Positions 1 to 6,040 of a DNA stretch of 13,096 nt are shown here, in pieces. Each line of letters opens with the position of its first letter. Position 1 is the stretch's first letter. This DNA comes from Chloroflexota bacterium. Lineage in GTDB: Bacteria > Chloroflexota > Anaerolineae > B4-G1. Location of the stretch: positions 1 to 13,096 of the forward strand of contig DSAR01000317.1 in the NCBI GenBank assembly GCA_011046405.1, in the 5' to 3' direction. The translations under genes were made by a program, and so were the position numbers. The notes below the pieces were generated by a model. That model saw only the letters and a program-made list of their open reading frames with translations, did not search any database and was not told the origin of the DNA.

Positions 1-201
1 TTCGCGGGTGGGCAGCGAGCAGTGCATCCCCGGGTGCCCCATAGCGATGCCGTCGCACACGCCGATGGTGTTGAACGCCAGCGGCGTGCCCCCAGCCATC
101 CGCACCCCGGCCTTGACCGCCCCAGCGATGCGGTCCAGGTGGGCGTGGCCGGGCACGATTTCGTTGAAGGTGAAAAATTGACCGCTCCCCAAGCCAACCA
201 T
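1..201 (-). pseudogene. ilvD: Dihydroxy-acid dehydratase fragment, N-terminus lost, runs off the window
   Basis: Read leftward from an ATG at 201-199, the frame stays open to position 1 (67 residues) and contains 'FNEIVPGHAHLD' and 'FNTIGVCDGIAMGHPGMH', which are signature stretches of the IlvD/Edd family (branched-chain amino acid synthesis, Fe-S dehydratase). The Cys of 'GVCDGIAMGH', an Fe-S ligand region in the family, is kept. In normal IlvD about 40-50 residues precede the 'NEIVPGH' motif. Here only 13 do, they do not resemble the family, and the frame meets a stop about 30 bases upstream of the ATG. No ribosome site is visible. I conclude the 5' end was lost at a junction with the neighbouring toxin remnant. 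Whether the rest of the gene is intact lies beyond the window edge. The family call is strong; the pseudogene status is inferred from the missing N-terminus. Confidence 0.8.
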
Positions 202-206
202 GCGAA

Positions 207-452
207 CTAGCAGAGAGCCATCATCCTATCACGAGTGATAAGCGGCACGTCCAGATATAAAGCCGTTGCCGCGATGATCCGATCTGGTAGATCTGGCACT
301 TGCTGGCGAGGGATTTCCTTGACCTTCAGGGATATGTCGTAAACCCTGTTTCTATAGCAAGTGTCGAACTCTGGCGAGGCAGTCTCCGACAGTCGTGGTG
401 AGTCCAGTAGATACCAGATCAAGGCGTGGGACAACACATAGAAAAACCGCAC
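207..452 (-). pseudogene. VapC-type PIN-domain toxin remnant
   Basis: The 81-residue frame contains both ends of a VapC-like PIN ribonuclease: 'SHALIWYLLDSPRLS' near the start and 'QVPDLPDRIIAATALYLD' plus 'VPLITRDR' near the end. VapC proteins are usually about 130-140 residues. Here roughly 45 middle residues, including the region of the second conserved acidic residue, are absent. The family motif 'LDTHALIW' reads 'LSHALIW', so the first catalytic Asp is gone. The C-terminus is also cut, ending 'RDRMMALC' six bases before the ilvD remnant. The only start is a GTG (452-450) inside the terminator hairpin of the cold-shock gene. No VapB antitoxin frame is visible. An active nuclease is very unlikely. 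Confidence 0.75.
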
Positions 453-474
453 GGCCTGCGGAGAAGCCGTGCGG
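442..474 (-). terminator. Rho-independent terminator of the cold-shock gene
   Basis: A perfect 9-bp stem, CCGCACGGC (447-455) with GCCGTGCGG (466-474), has a 10-base loop and on the minus strand is followed at once by five T (446-442). It sits 73 bases after the cold-shock stop codon and in the right orientation for it. It overlaps the apparent start of the VapC remnant, which argues that the remnant is not separately translated. Confidence 0.85.
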
Positions 475-546
475 CTATGAACAACTTCTGATTTGGAACC
501 CTACTGCTTCTTGTTCAGACGCAGCGAGGGACCGCTTCAGGTTTGG

Positions 547-756
547 CTACAGTCCCTTCACGTGGACGGCCTGCAGCCCCTTGGGTCCTTGCTCGACAGA
601 GAACTCAACTCGCTGGTCCTCTCTTAGGGAACGGAATCCCTCATCCTCGATGGACGTATGATGGACGAATACATCGTCCCCGTCCTCACGGGAAATGAAA
701 CCATATCCCTTTGCGTCGTTGAACCATTTGACGGTTCCGGTTTGTTTTTCAGTCAT
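547..756 (-). CDS. cspA: Cold-shock domain protein (CspA family)
   Basis: This 69-residue protein starts MTEKQTGTVKWFNDAKGYGF and is a single OB-fold cold-shock domain of normal family length. Both nucleic-acid-binding motifs are present: RNP1 'KGYGFI' (about residues 15-20) and RNP2 'DVFVHHTSI' (about 27-35). The family binds single-stranded RNA and DNA in the cytoplasm, melting RNA structure or acting as a transcription antiterminator. A longer frame exists upstream, but the ATG at 756-754 is chosen because AAGGAG lies ten bases before it and the family's conserved sequence starts there. It is the only gene in the first 3 kb that looks intact, with its own promoter, leader and terminator. 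It may be cold-induced or constitutive; the sequence does not say which. Confidence 0.95.
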   Translation of the reverse strand: MTEKQTGTVKWFNDAKGYGFISREDGDDVFVHHTSIEDEGFRSLREDQRVEFSVEQGPKGLQAVHVKGL

Positions 757-766
757 TTGACACTTA

Positions 767-772
767 CTCCTT
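767..772 (-). promoter_or_regulatory. Ribosome binding site of the cold-shock gene
   Basis: AAGGAG on the minus strand, ten bases upstream of the ATG at 756. It fixes the start and rules out the in-frame extension to 810. Confidence 0.75.
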
Positions 773-801
773 AAAAGTTTTGAATTTGGTGAAGCAGTAG
801 G

Positions 802-831
802 GCGGAACAAAAAAAGACGACCCGGTTCCGC
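802..831 (-). promoter_or_regulatory. Hairpin with a seven-U loop in the cold-shock leader
   Basis: GCGGAAC (802-808) and GTTCCGC (825-831) form a perfect 7-bp stem around a 16-base loop. On the transcribed (minus) strand the loop contains TTTTTTT next to the 3' arm. It lies in the roughly 125-base leader between the predicted transcription start near 881 and the ATG. The pairing is seen directly; a role is inferred. The T tract lies inside the loop rather than after the stem, so this is not a normal terminator. Confidence 0.5.
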
Positions 832-887
832 AAGCCCAGGCAGTCTTCTGTAGTACAGCCAAAACCTACTTCATCTTAACGTAGGAT

Positions 888-916
888 ATTGTACCACGTT
901 GTGCTGAATAAGTCAA
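888..916 (-). promoter_or_regulatory. Sigma-70 type promoter for the cold-shock gene
   Basis: On the minus strand TTGACT (916-911) and TACAAT (893-888) are separated by exactly 17 bases, with an extended -10 TG one base upstream of the hexamer (TGGTACAAT). The predicted transcript starts near 881 and has a leader of about 125 bases, as is common for cold-shock genes. It lies only about ten bases from the beginning of the truncated ABC transporter remnant on the other strand. Confidence 0.75.
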
Positions 917-925
917 ATTTCAATC

Positions 926-1501
926 AGCACCACCATCCGCATGCTGATCGGCCTGACCAAGCCCGCGTGCTGGGCCTGGATCTGACGCGCGATCTACGAG
1001 GAGAAGGCGAGCCGCCCTCCGGTAAACTATCCAAAGGGATGAAGCGGGCCCTCACCGTGACTGCCGCGCTCGTCCATTGCCTCCAGATCCTCTTCTGGAC
1101 GTGCCCGCCTCGGGGCTGGACGTGGTCGCCGTCCACGGGTTGCGGGCCCGCTCACCGAGCGGTTGGGCGGGGAAGGCGTGACCATCTTTCTCACCACCCA
1201 CTACCTGGAGAAGGCCAGGCGCCCGGCCGACCGGGTGGCCCTGCTCGTGGACGGGCAGATCGTGGCCTGCGACACGGTGGCGGGTCTCAAAGGACGGGCC
1301 GCGGACAGAGATGCGATGGTGGAGATACGCTACCGCAACTCGCTGGCGACCGAGCACGTTCGATTGCACGGCGACGACAGCACCCCCGGGTTACGGGCGG
1401 CGCTGGAACAGGCCGAGGCCTCCGGGCGCGAGGTCGTGAGCATCGACACGGTGCGGCACGAGTTACATGAGGCAGGGTACAGGAAAGAGGAGGGGACGAC
1501 G
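926..1501 (+). pseudogene. ABC transporter ATP-binding protein, multiply broken
   Basis: Pieces of an ABC ATPase are scattered over all three frames. 'STTIRMLIGLTKP' (926-964) is the stretch immediately after a Walker A 'GKS', but the Walker A itself is absent, replaced by the cold-shock promoter region. The frame then changes near 964 to 'RVLGLDLTRDLR'. About 60 residues including the Q-loop are missing before a degenerate signature 'LSKGMKRALTVTAALVH' near 1027. A base is lost near 1095, the Walker B that follows reads 'LDVP' instead of 'LDEP', and a second base is lost near 1150. The rest, 'GGEGVTIFLTTHYLE', keeps the H-loop His. The intact form would have powered an ABC-2 (drug or polysaccharide exporter) system with the permease that follows. 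With neither Walker A nor the catalytic Glu it cannot hydrolyse ATP. Confidence 0.85.
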
Positions 1502-2368
1502 ATGTTCGGCTTGCTGTTGCCGGTCTTCCTCTTCCTCTTCTTCTCCTTCTCGATCAAGCGAGACATCGGCGTGGAGGTTGGATTGGCACGCTTGCTGGCT
1601 CTGACTACCTTCTTCACCGCCTCGTCGGCCGGGCCGATGATTATTCCCCTGGATCGGCGCATCGGCGACTACGACCGCTTGCTGGTCGCGCCGATGTCGC
1701 TGGACACGCTGCTGCTGGGCAAGACGCTGGTGGGCGCCTTCTTTGCCAGCGTGGTCTCGCTGGCGCCGCTGTTGATCGGGCTGCTGGCGCTGGGCGTGAC
1801 GGTGGCCGACGCTGTGCTGCTGCTAATCGGCGTGCCGCTGGACAGCCTGGCCTTCTCCGCCTTCGGCCTGGCCTTCGCCTCGATCCCCACCCGTTCGGTG
1901 GGCAACATTATGATGCCCAGCACGCTGCTTCGCTGGTCGCTGATGTTCATCAGCGGCATCTTCGTGCCCCTGGAGGAGATGGCTGGCTGGGCACGGGTGC
2001 TGGCCTACTTCTCGCCGCTAACCTATGTGCAGGATCTGATGAATCACGCGGTGTTGGGCCGGGGATTCCTGAATCCCTGGCTTGATCTGGCGCTGTTGCC
2101 GATCCTGCTGGTGATTTTCCTGATTCCCGCTGCTCGATTGCATCATCGGGCCAAGGTGCGGGGTGTAGGGAGCTTCACCCCGTGGGATATTGAGGGCGGA
2201 TATCTTATCAAAATGAGTGGGGTATGGCTGGTCTCTCGGCCGAGCCGTAGCGAGCGCGGTAAGGAGATTAGCCACAGCTCCCCAAATTTGAGAAGATACG
2301 AGAACAACAGCTGCCGCGCTGAATGCGACTTTTGTCATAGACAAACAGTCACCATTCTGCTATACTAA
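1502..2368 (+). pseudogene. ABC-2 type permease, joined in frame to the dead ATPase and with a read-through tail
   Basis: From the ATG at 1502 the protein shows about six membrane segments typical of ABC-2 permeases, for example 'MFGLLLPVFLFLFFSFSI', 'LLALTTFFTASSAGPMII', 'SLMFISGIFVPLEEM' and 'LALLPILLVIFLIPAARL'. The usual 20-30 residue cytoplasmic N-terminus before the first membrane helix is missing. The same frame continues without a stop from the ATPase remnant upstream, so the boundary has been fused. The family-like sequence ends near 2160 ('HHRAKVRG'). About 65 unrelated residues follow to the stop, suggesting loss of the native stop. AGGAGG (1488-1493) sits eight bases before the ATG, so the permease half could still be translated. 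Without a working ATPase partner I treat it as decayed. It could alternatively be a functional permease that borrows another ATPase. Confidence 0.65.
2338..2366 (+). promoter_or_regulatory. Sigma-70 type promoter upstream of the DsrE remnant
   Basis: TAGACA (2338-2343) and TATACT (2361-2366) are separated by 17 bases, each matching the consensus at five of six positions. They stand about 45 bases upstream of the decayed DsrE-like gene. No other convincing promoter is seen between here and the sensor kinase at 3067. Confidence 0.5.
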
Positions 2369-2412
2369 TGAAAAGCACATATAGTAGAAAGGGGTAAACC
2401 AAAATAGGCGAA

Positions 2413-2627
2413 ATATTAACCGAAATCCTCTTCGTCCTCAATGAAGGGCCTTACGGCAACGAGCGGGCCTTAACGCGTTGCGCCTGGCGAAGCGCTCGGA
2501 CGTAAACGTCAGGTTGTTCCTCATCGGCGACGGGGCGGCCTGCGCCAAGCGTGGGCAAGAGACGCCTAACGGATATTACAATGTGGAACGCATGTTTAAG
2601 CAACGACATGCCCGGTCTGGAGATTGA
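2413..2627 (+). pseudogene. DsrE/DsrF-like protein, frameshifted and truncated
   Basis: The first frame reads 'TEILFVLNEGPYGNERA', the typical N-terminus of small DsrE-like sulfur-relay or peroxiredoxin-like proteins. A one-base change near 2470 moves the family sequence to another frame, 'NALRLAK' then 'VRLFLIGDGAACAKRGQ' and 'NGYYNVERM', which match the family's conserved core with its Cys. The expected start reads ATA (2413-2415) instead of ATG. Family similarity stops near 2600 and the frame ends at TGA 2625, so about half of a normal 110-120 residue protein is missing. It is joined directly to a flavoprotein fragment. The family assignment is from motif memory, not a search. Confidence 0.7.
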
Positions 2628-2769
2628 AGGAATGATTCCTAACCTGAAGGTCGATCTACTGGAGCCCGTGCTCTGCCAGGGGTATCCGCGCGCGGATGAC
2701 TTTCAGGCCCTGGATCGGCTGGCAGACACGGTCGCAAAGCGACATCGCGAACTCGGCCTTGTCAGGTAG
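2614..2769 (+). pseudogene. C-terminal fragment, probably of an FprA-type flavodiiron protein
   Basis: The frame ending at TAG 2767-2769 reads 'IEGMIPNLKVDLLEPVL' and then 'DDFQALDRLADTVAKRHREL'. This resembles the last 50 residues of the flavodoxin domain of FprA-type A-flavoproteins (oxygen or nitric oxide reductases), where a helix is followed by 'v.vlep...kg.P...d...l..la..ia..h'. The diiron beta-lactamase-like domain and most of the flavodoxin domain are absent. It follows the DsrE remnant directly, with no start of its own that would make sense. Other flavodoxin-fold proteins could share this tail, so the family is less certain than the fragment status. Confidence 0.5.
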
Positions 2770-2773
2770 CTCG

Positions 2774-3058
2774 ATGTCGAAAAAGGGCATACAGGTTGGC
2801 CTCCACTTGCTCGAAGCCTCTCAACAGGCCTTGTGTCTTTTGGTGCGGGCCAACTTCCCTATGCTGACAGACCCCACGTTGATAGAGATGGTGGAAGGCC
2901 GCCTCGAAAATCTTTAAGGAAAATCTATGCGCACGCCGGGCACAAGAGCGTCGCCGATTTGCTGCCCGAGATTGTGCGAAGAAAAAGAGCGAATCGGCGA
3001 GCAGGTGCAATCTTACAAAGAGACGCACCACATCGTTCTGGGTAAGAAAAGCAAGTAG
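2774..3058 (+). pseudogene. Frameshifted gene of unknown family
   Basis: I do not recognise the family. An ATG at 2774 opens 'MSKKGIQVGLHLLEASQQAL' and runs to a TAA at 2915. Coding-like sequence appears to continue in the next frame, 'IYAHAGHKSVADLLPEIV', and then, after another shift near 2980, as 'EEKERIGEQVQSYKETHH' and 'IVLGKKSK' to TAG 3056-3058. The charged helical pieces join into a plausible protein of about 90 residues if two single-base shifts are repaired. The stop overlaps the ribosome site of the sensor kinase, so this was probably the gene just upstream in the same transcript. Its reading as one broken gene is an inference from the frame sequence. Confidence 0.4.
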
Positions 3059-3066
3059 GAGGCCCC

Positions 3067-4989
3067 GTGTTCAAAAGCATTCGTGTCAAATTGTTCGCTG
3101 TCTTCCTTGGTTTCCTGCTGCTGGGCGTCGGGTCGGTCACCGCCACCTTGCTGTCCGTTCGGGCGCAGAGGGCTGACGCGCGGGTGATCAACCTGGCCGG
3201 GCGACAGCGTATGCTGACCCAGGCGATGACCAAGGCGACGCTGGGTATCGCTGGAGACGCCGCGGCGGATTATCGAGCGGAACTGAGTGAGGCGGCTCAT
3301 CTGTTCGAACGCACGCTGACGGCGCTGCGGGATGGAGGCTCAGCGCCCTACGGGGGCGAGACTATCACGCTGCCGCCCACGACCGATCCCGACATTCGCT
3401 CGCAACTGGCGGAGGTGGTCACGTTGTGGGGTCAGTTTCGGCAGAAAGTGAACGCGGTACAGATAGCCGAACCAGGAGATGCCGCCTTCCTCCAGGCCGT
3501 CGCCGAGATCGAATCTCTCACACCCGTCATGCTGCAAGAGATGGATCAGGTGGTGCAGCTTTACGAGGCCGCGGCGGAGAGGAAGTTGACCCGCCTGTAT
3601 GCCATTCAGGCGGTTTTCTTCGTCAGCGCTCTGGCCCTGCTGGCGTGGGGCTATCTCCTGATACAGCGGACGGTCATAAATCCCGTCATCACCCTGGAAG
3701 CGGCGAGCCGTAACATAGCCGCGGGGGATCTGGCGACCCCCATCCACCTCGATCCCGCCGCCGGGGCCGAGCTTGGCCTGCTGGCGCGATCCTTCGATGA
3801 TATGCGTCAGGAACTGGCTGCTTCGCAGTTGGAGCTGAAGCGCTGGGCCGACGAGCTGGAGACCAGGGTGGTGCACCGCACACGGGAGATGGTCGCCCTC
3901 TTCGAGATCAGCGCCGAGATCACCTCCCAGTTGAACATTCAGCAGATTTTAGAGTCGATCGTGGACAAGGCCCGTCAGTTGGCGGGAGGAGAGGTGGCCG
4001 CGCTCTGCCTGCTCGATCCTACGAGAGGAGGATTGACGGCGACGAGCACCAGCGGGCCAGCGGAGGCCTTTGTCAGGACCGCGTTCGAAGACACTGAGGA
4101 AGCCGAGCTTGAGATTATCCGGGCCAGGGAGACGATCAGCCAACACGAGGGTTGTGACTGCCACTTTCTGCGATCTCGATTCAGGCGCAGCCACCTGGCG
4201 GTTCCCTTGCGCGCCGGCGATCGGGTTCTCGGTGTGCTCTGTGTGGGACATCGGGAGGAGGGTTGCTTCGACGAAGAGGGGGGACGCCTGTTGAGCTTGC
4301 TAGCCAACTCCGGCGCCATCGCCCTGGAGAATGCACGCCTGTACCAGCAGCTAGAGCAGGAAGCTGCCCTGGCAGAGCGGGAGCGTATCGTGGCCGAGAT
4401 ACACGACGGCCTGGCACAGACCCTCAGCTTCTTGAACCTTCGACTGGGGGCCGTCGAGGGATTGATCGAAGATGAGGAGATTGCCCATGTCACTGAGCAA
4501 TTGGCGCTCATGCGACGCACCGTGGAGCGGACGGGCAAAGAGGTGCGGCGGCTGATGAAGGATATGCAGTCCAGCGTCCATGCCTATCGCACGCTTGAGG
4601 AACGGCTGCGGCAGGTGACGAAACGCTTCGTCGAAGAGCGCGGGATGACGGTCGAGCTCAACGTGGAAACGAGGCGACCGCTTCGGGAGCCGCCGGAGAT
4701 CTCCGAGCAAGTAACGCGCGTGATGCAAGAAGCGCTGACCAACGTTCACAAGCACGCTCCATACAGCCCTGTCACGGTTACCCTAGAACAGCGCGACAGA
4801 GAGGCGATGCTATGCGTCCAGGACGAAGGACCCGGCTTCGACACAGAAACGCTGATCGAACGAGAAGGACATTTCGGGCTGAAGGTGATGGCAGCCCGCG
4901 CCAAGCGGATCGACGGGGAGCTGGAGGTAAAATCGGCGCCGGGGCGCGGGACGACGGTAACGCTGCACTGGTCGATAACAGAGGGATAG
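3067..4989 (+). CDS. PilJ/NarX-like sensor histidine kinase with HAMP, GAF and HisKA_3 domains
   Basis: This 640-residue membrane sensor starts at GTG 3067, with AGGAGG four bases upstream. Order: membrane helix 1 (about 8-30); an extracytoplasmic PilJ/NarX-type sensor whose 'INLAGRQRMLTQAMTK' (41-56) is the hallmark; membrane helix 2 (about 178-200); HAMP (about 201-255); coiled linker; GAF (about 285-425); HisKA_3 dimerisation helix with 'AEIHDGLAQTLSFLNLRL', phospho-acceptor His446; and HATPase with N-box 'EALTNVHKHA' (Asn559), 'DEGPGF' (586-591) and 'GHFGL' (601-605). Kinases of this class autophosphorylate and pass phosphate to NarL-type regulators, here the next gene 15 bases downstream. 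The GAF region has five Cys (314, 363, 365, 392, 400), including a 'GCDCHF' pair, so redox or metal sensing is possible. The extracytoplasmic ligand is unknown; nitrate/nitrite would fit NarX but is not proven. Confidence 0.92.
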   Translation: MFKSIRVKLFAVFLGFLLLGVGSVTATLLSVRAQRADARVINLAGRQRMLTQAMTKATLGIAGDAAADYRAELSEAAHLFERTLTALRDGGSAPYGGETITLPPTTDPDIRSQLAEVVTLWGQFRQKVNAVQIAEPGDAAFLQAVAEIESLTPVMLQEMDQVVQLYEAAAERKLTRLYAIQAVFFVSALALLAWGYLLIQRTVINPVITLEAASRNIAAGDLATPIHLDPAAGAELGLLARSFDDMRQELAASQLELKRWADELETRVVHRTREMVALFEISAEITSQLNIQQILESIVDKARQLAGGEVAALCLLDPTRGGLTATSTSGPAEAFVRTAFEDTEEAELEIIRARETISQHEGCDCHFLRSRFRRSHLAVPLRAGDRVLGVLCVGHREEGCFDEEGGRLLSLLANSGAIALENARLYQQLEQEAALAERERIVAEIHDGLAQTLSFLNLRLGAVEGLIEDEEIAHVTEQLALMRRTVERTGKEVRRLMKDMQSSVHAYRTLEERLRQVTKRFVEERGMTVELNVETRRPLREPPEISEQVTRVMQEALTNVHKHAPYSPVTVTLEQRDREAMLCVQDEGPGFDTETLIEREGHFGLKVMAARAKRIDGELEVKSAPGRGTTVTLHWSITEG

Positions 4990-5004
4990 AGAAAGGAGGC
5001 GACA

Positions 5005-5685
5005 GTGAAATCGCTGAGAGTTCTCGTGGTGGACGACCATACCCTGTTTCGAGATGGTCTGATCGGTCTGCTCGCTAATCAGCCTGACATTGAGGTGATA
5101 GGTGAGGCCGAGGACGGGCTAGAGGCGTTGGTCAAGGCGAAGGAACTGGGTCCGGATCTAATCCTGATGGACGTCACGATGCCCGGCTGCGACGGCCTGG
5201 AGGCCACGCAGCGGATCAAGCGCGCCCTGCCCGAGGTGAAGATCGTCATGCTCACCGTGCACGACGAGGACGAGAAACTGTTCGAAGCCATCAAGGCCGG
5301 CGCCGAAGGCTATCTCCTGAAAAGCGTGAACGCCGAGACCCTGATACAGAGGCTGCGCGGCGTGGTGCACGGGGAGGCTGCCCTCAACCGGACGATGGCG
5401 GCGCGGATCCTGGACGAGTTCGGGCGGCTGGCCAAGCGGGCGCCAGATCACGATCAGGAGGAGATACCGACCCTGACCCCGCACCAGAAGGAGGTGCTCA
5501 GGCTGGTGGCGACCGGGGCGATGGACAAGGAGATCGCCGACGAGTTATCCATCAGCGTCAACACCGTCAAGACCCACGTGCGCAACATCCTGTCCAGGCT
5601 ACACGCCGCCGGGCGTCACGAGGCCGCCGCCTTCGCCGTACGGGAGGGATTGATCCATCCCAACAGTCGGGAAGGGATCGCCTGA
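5005..5685 (+). CDS. NarL/LuxR-family response regulator
   Basis: This 226-residue cytoplasmic regulator starts at GTG 5005, with AGGAGG (4994-4999) five bases upstream. The receiver domain (1-125) has the acidic pair Asp10-Asp11, the phospho-acceptor Asp56 in 'LILMDVTMPG', Thr84 and Lys106 ('YLLKS'). A short linker leads to a LuxR-type helix-turn-helix (about 156-218) with 'LTPHQKEVLRLVATGAMDKE' and 'ISVNTVKTHVRNILSRLHA'. Phosphorylation by the upstream kinase should promote dimerisation and DNA binding. All key residues are present. The two genes form an operon. Targets are not identifiable; the copper ATPase downstream is a candidate because of position only, and I see no clear operator in front of it. 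Confidence 0.95.
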   Translation: MKSLRVLVVDDHTLFRDGLIGLLANQPDIEVIGEAEDGLEALVKAKELGPDLILMDVTMPGCDGLEATQRIKRALPEVKIVMLTVHDEDEKLFEAIKAGAEGYLLKSVNAETLIQRLRGVVHGEAALNRTMAARILDEFGRLAKRAPDHDQEEIPTLTPHQKEVLRLVATGAMDKEIADELSISVNTVKTHVRNILSRLHAAGRHEAAAFAVREGLIHPNSREGIA

Positions 5686-5692
5686 GAAGTAG

Positions 5693-6019
5693 TTCGACCC
5701 ACTGCCCACCATCATCGACGTCGTCAGTTTCACCGTCTCGTGGACTGGATATGACGCCGGTTCCGGCATCCAATATTACGACGTCCAGTATCGCCGGGGC
5801 AGCGGCGATTGGATCCCCTGGCAGCAGCAGACCATCGCTACCAGCGCCCAGTTCGTCGCGCCAGAGGATGGGTGGTACGGGTTCGAGGCCCGGGCGGTCG
5901 ATCACGTTGGCCACGTGGAGCCTTTCTTGGACCGGGCCGAGGCGTCGGTCATCGTCGATGCAGAACCCCCCTTCGTCGTGCCCCGGGTCTGGTTGCCGCT
6001 GGTGATGAGTAATGAATAG
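5693..6019 (+). pseudogene. 3' fragment of a secreted fibronectin-III-like protein
   Basis: An open frame without any plausible start runs from just after a TAG (5690-5692) to TAG 6017-6019, giving 108 residues. It has beta-sandwich-like sequence: 'FTVSWTGYDAGSGIQYYDVQ', 'WYGFEARAVDHVGHVE', as in fibronectin-III-type domains of large secreted proteins. It ends 'VPRVWLPLVMSNE', a C-terminal tail style common in secreted proteins of Chloroflexota. The frame begins only eight bases after the response regulator stop and ends 21 bases before the copper ATPase start. I read it as the tail of a long gene whose front was deleted, perhaps when the two-component genes arrived. Its function is lost; the tail motif reading is from memory of related genomes. 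Confidence 0.7.
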
Positions 6020-6040
6020 AGGTTGGTAAGGGAGGTAAGC

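Noticed and set aside
499..802. A 12-bp perfect inverted repeat (CCCTACTGCTTC at 499-510 and its complement at 791-802) flanks the cold-shock gene, like ends of a small mobile element.
   Set aside because: Arms of 12 bases arise by chance in a window this size, no transposase or target duplication is seen, and the right copy lies inside the csp leader.
889..1470. A 193-residue open frame beginning in the csp promoter region.
   Set aside because: Only its first part overlaps ATPase coding sequence. After about 1095 it is an out-of-frame reading of the broken ABC ATPase, rich in Arg and Gly.
926..3058. The frameshifts could be sequencing errors.
   Set aside because: They occur together with large deletions, missing motifs and gene fusions, while genes from 3067 onward are free of frameshifts.
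5693..6019. The fibronectin-like frame could be a C-terminal extension of the response regulator by frameshift.
   Set aside because: The regulator is complete at 226 residues with its full helix-turn-helix, and a stop also precedes the fragment in its own frame.
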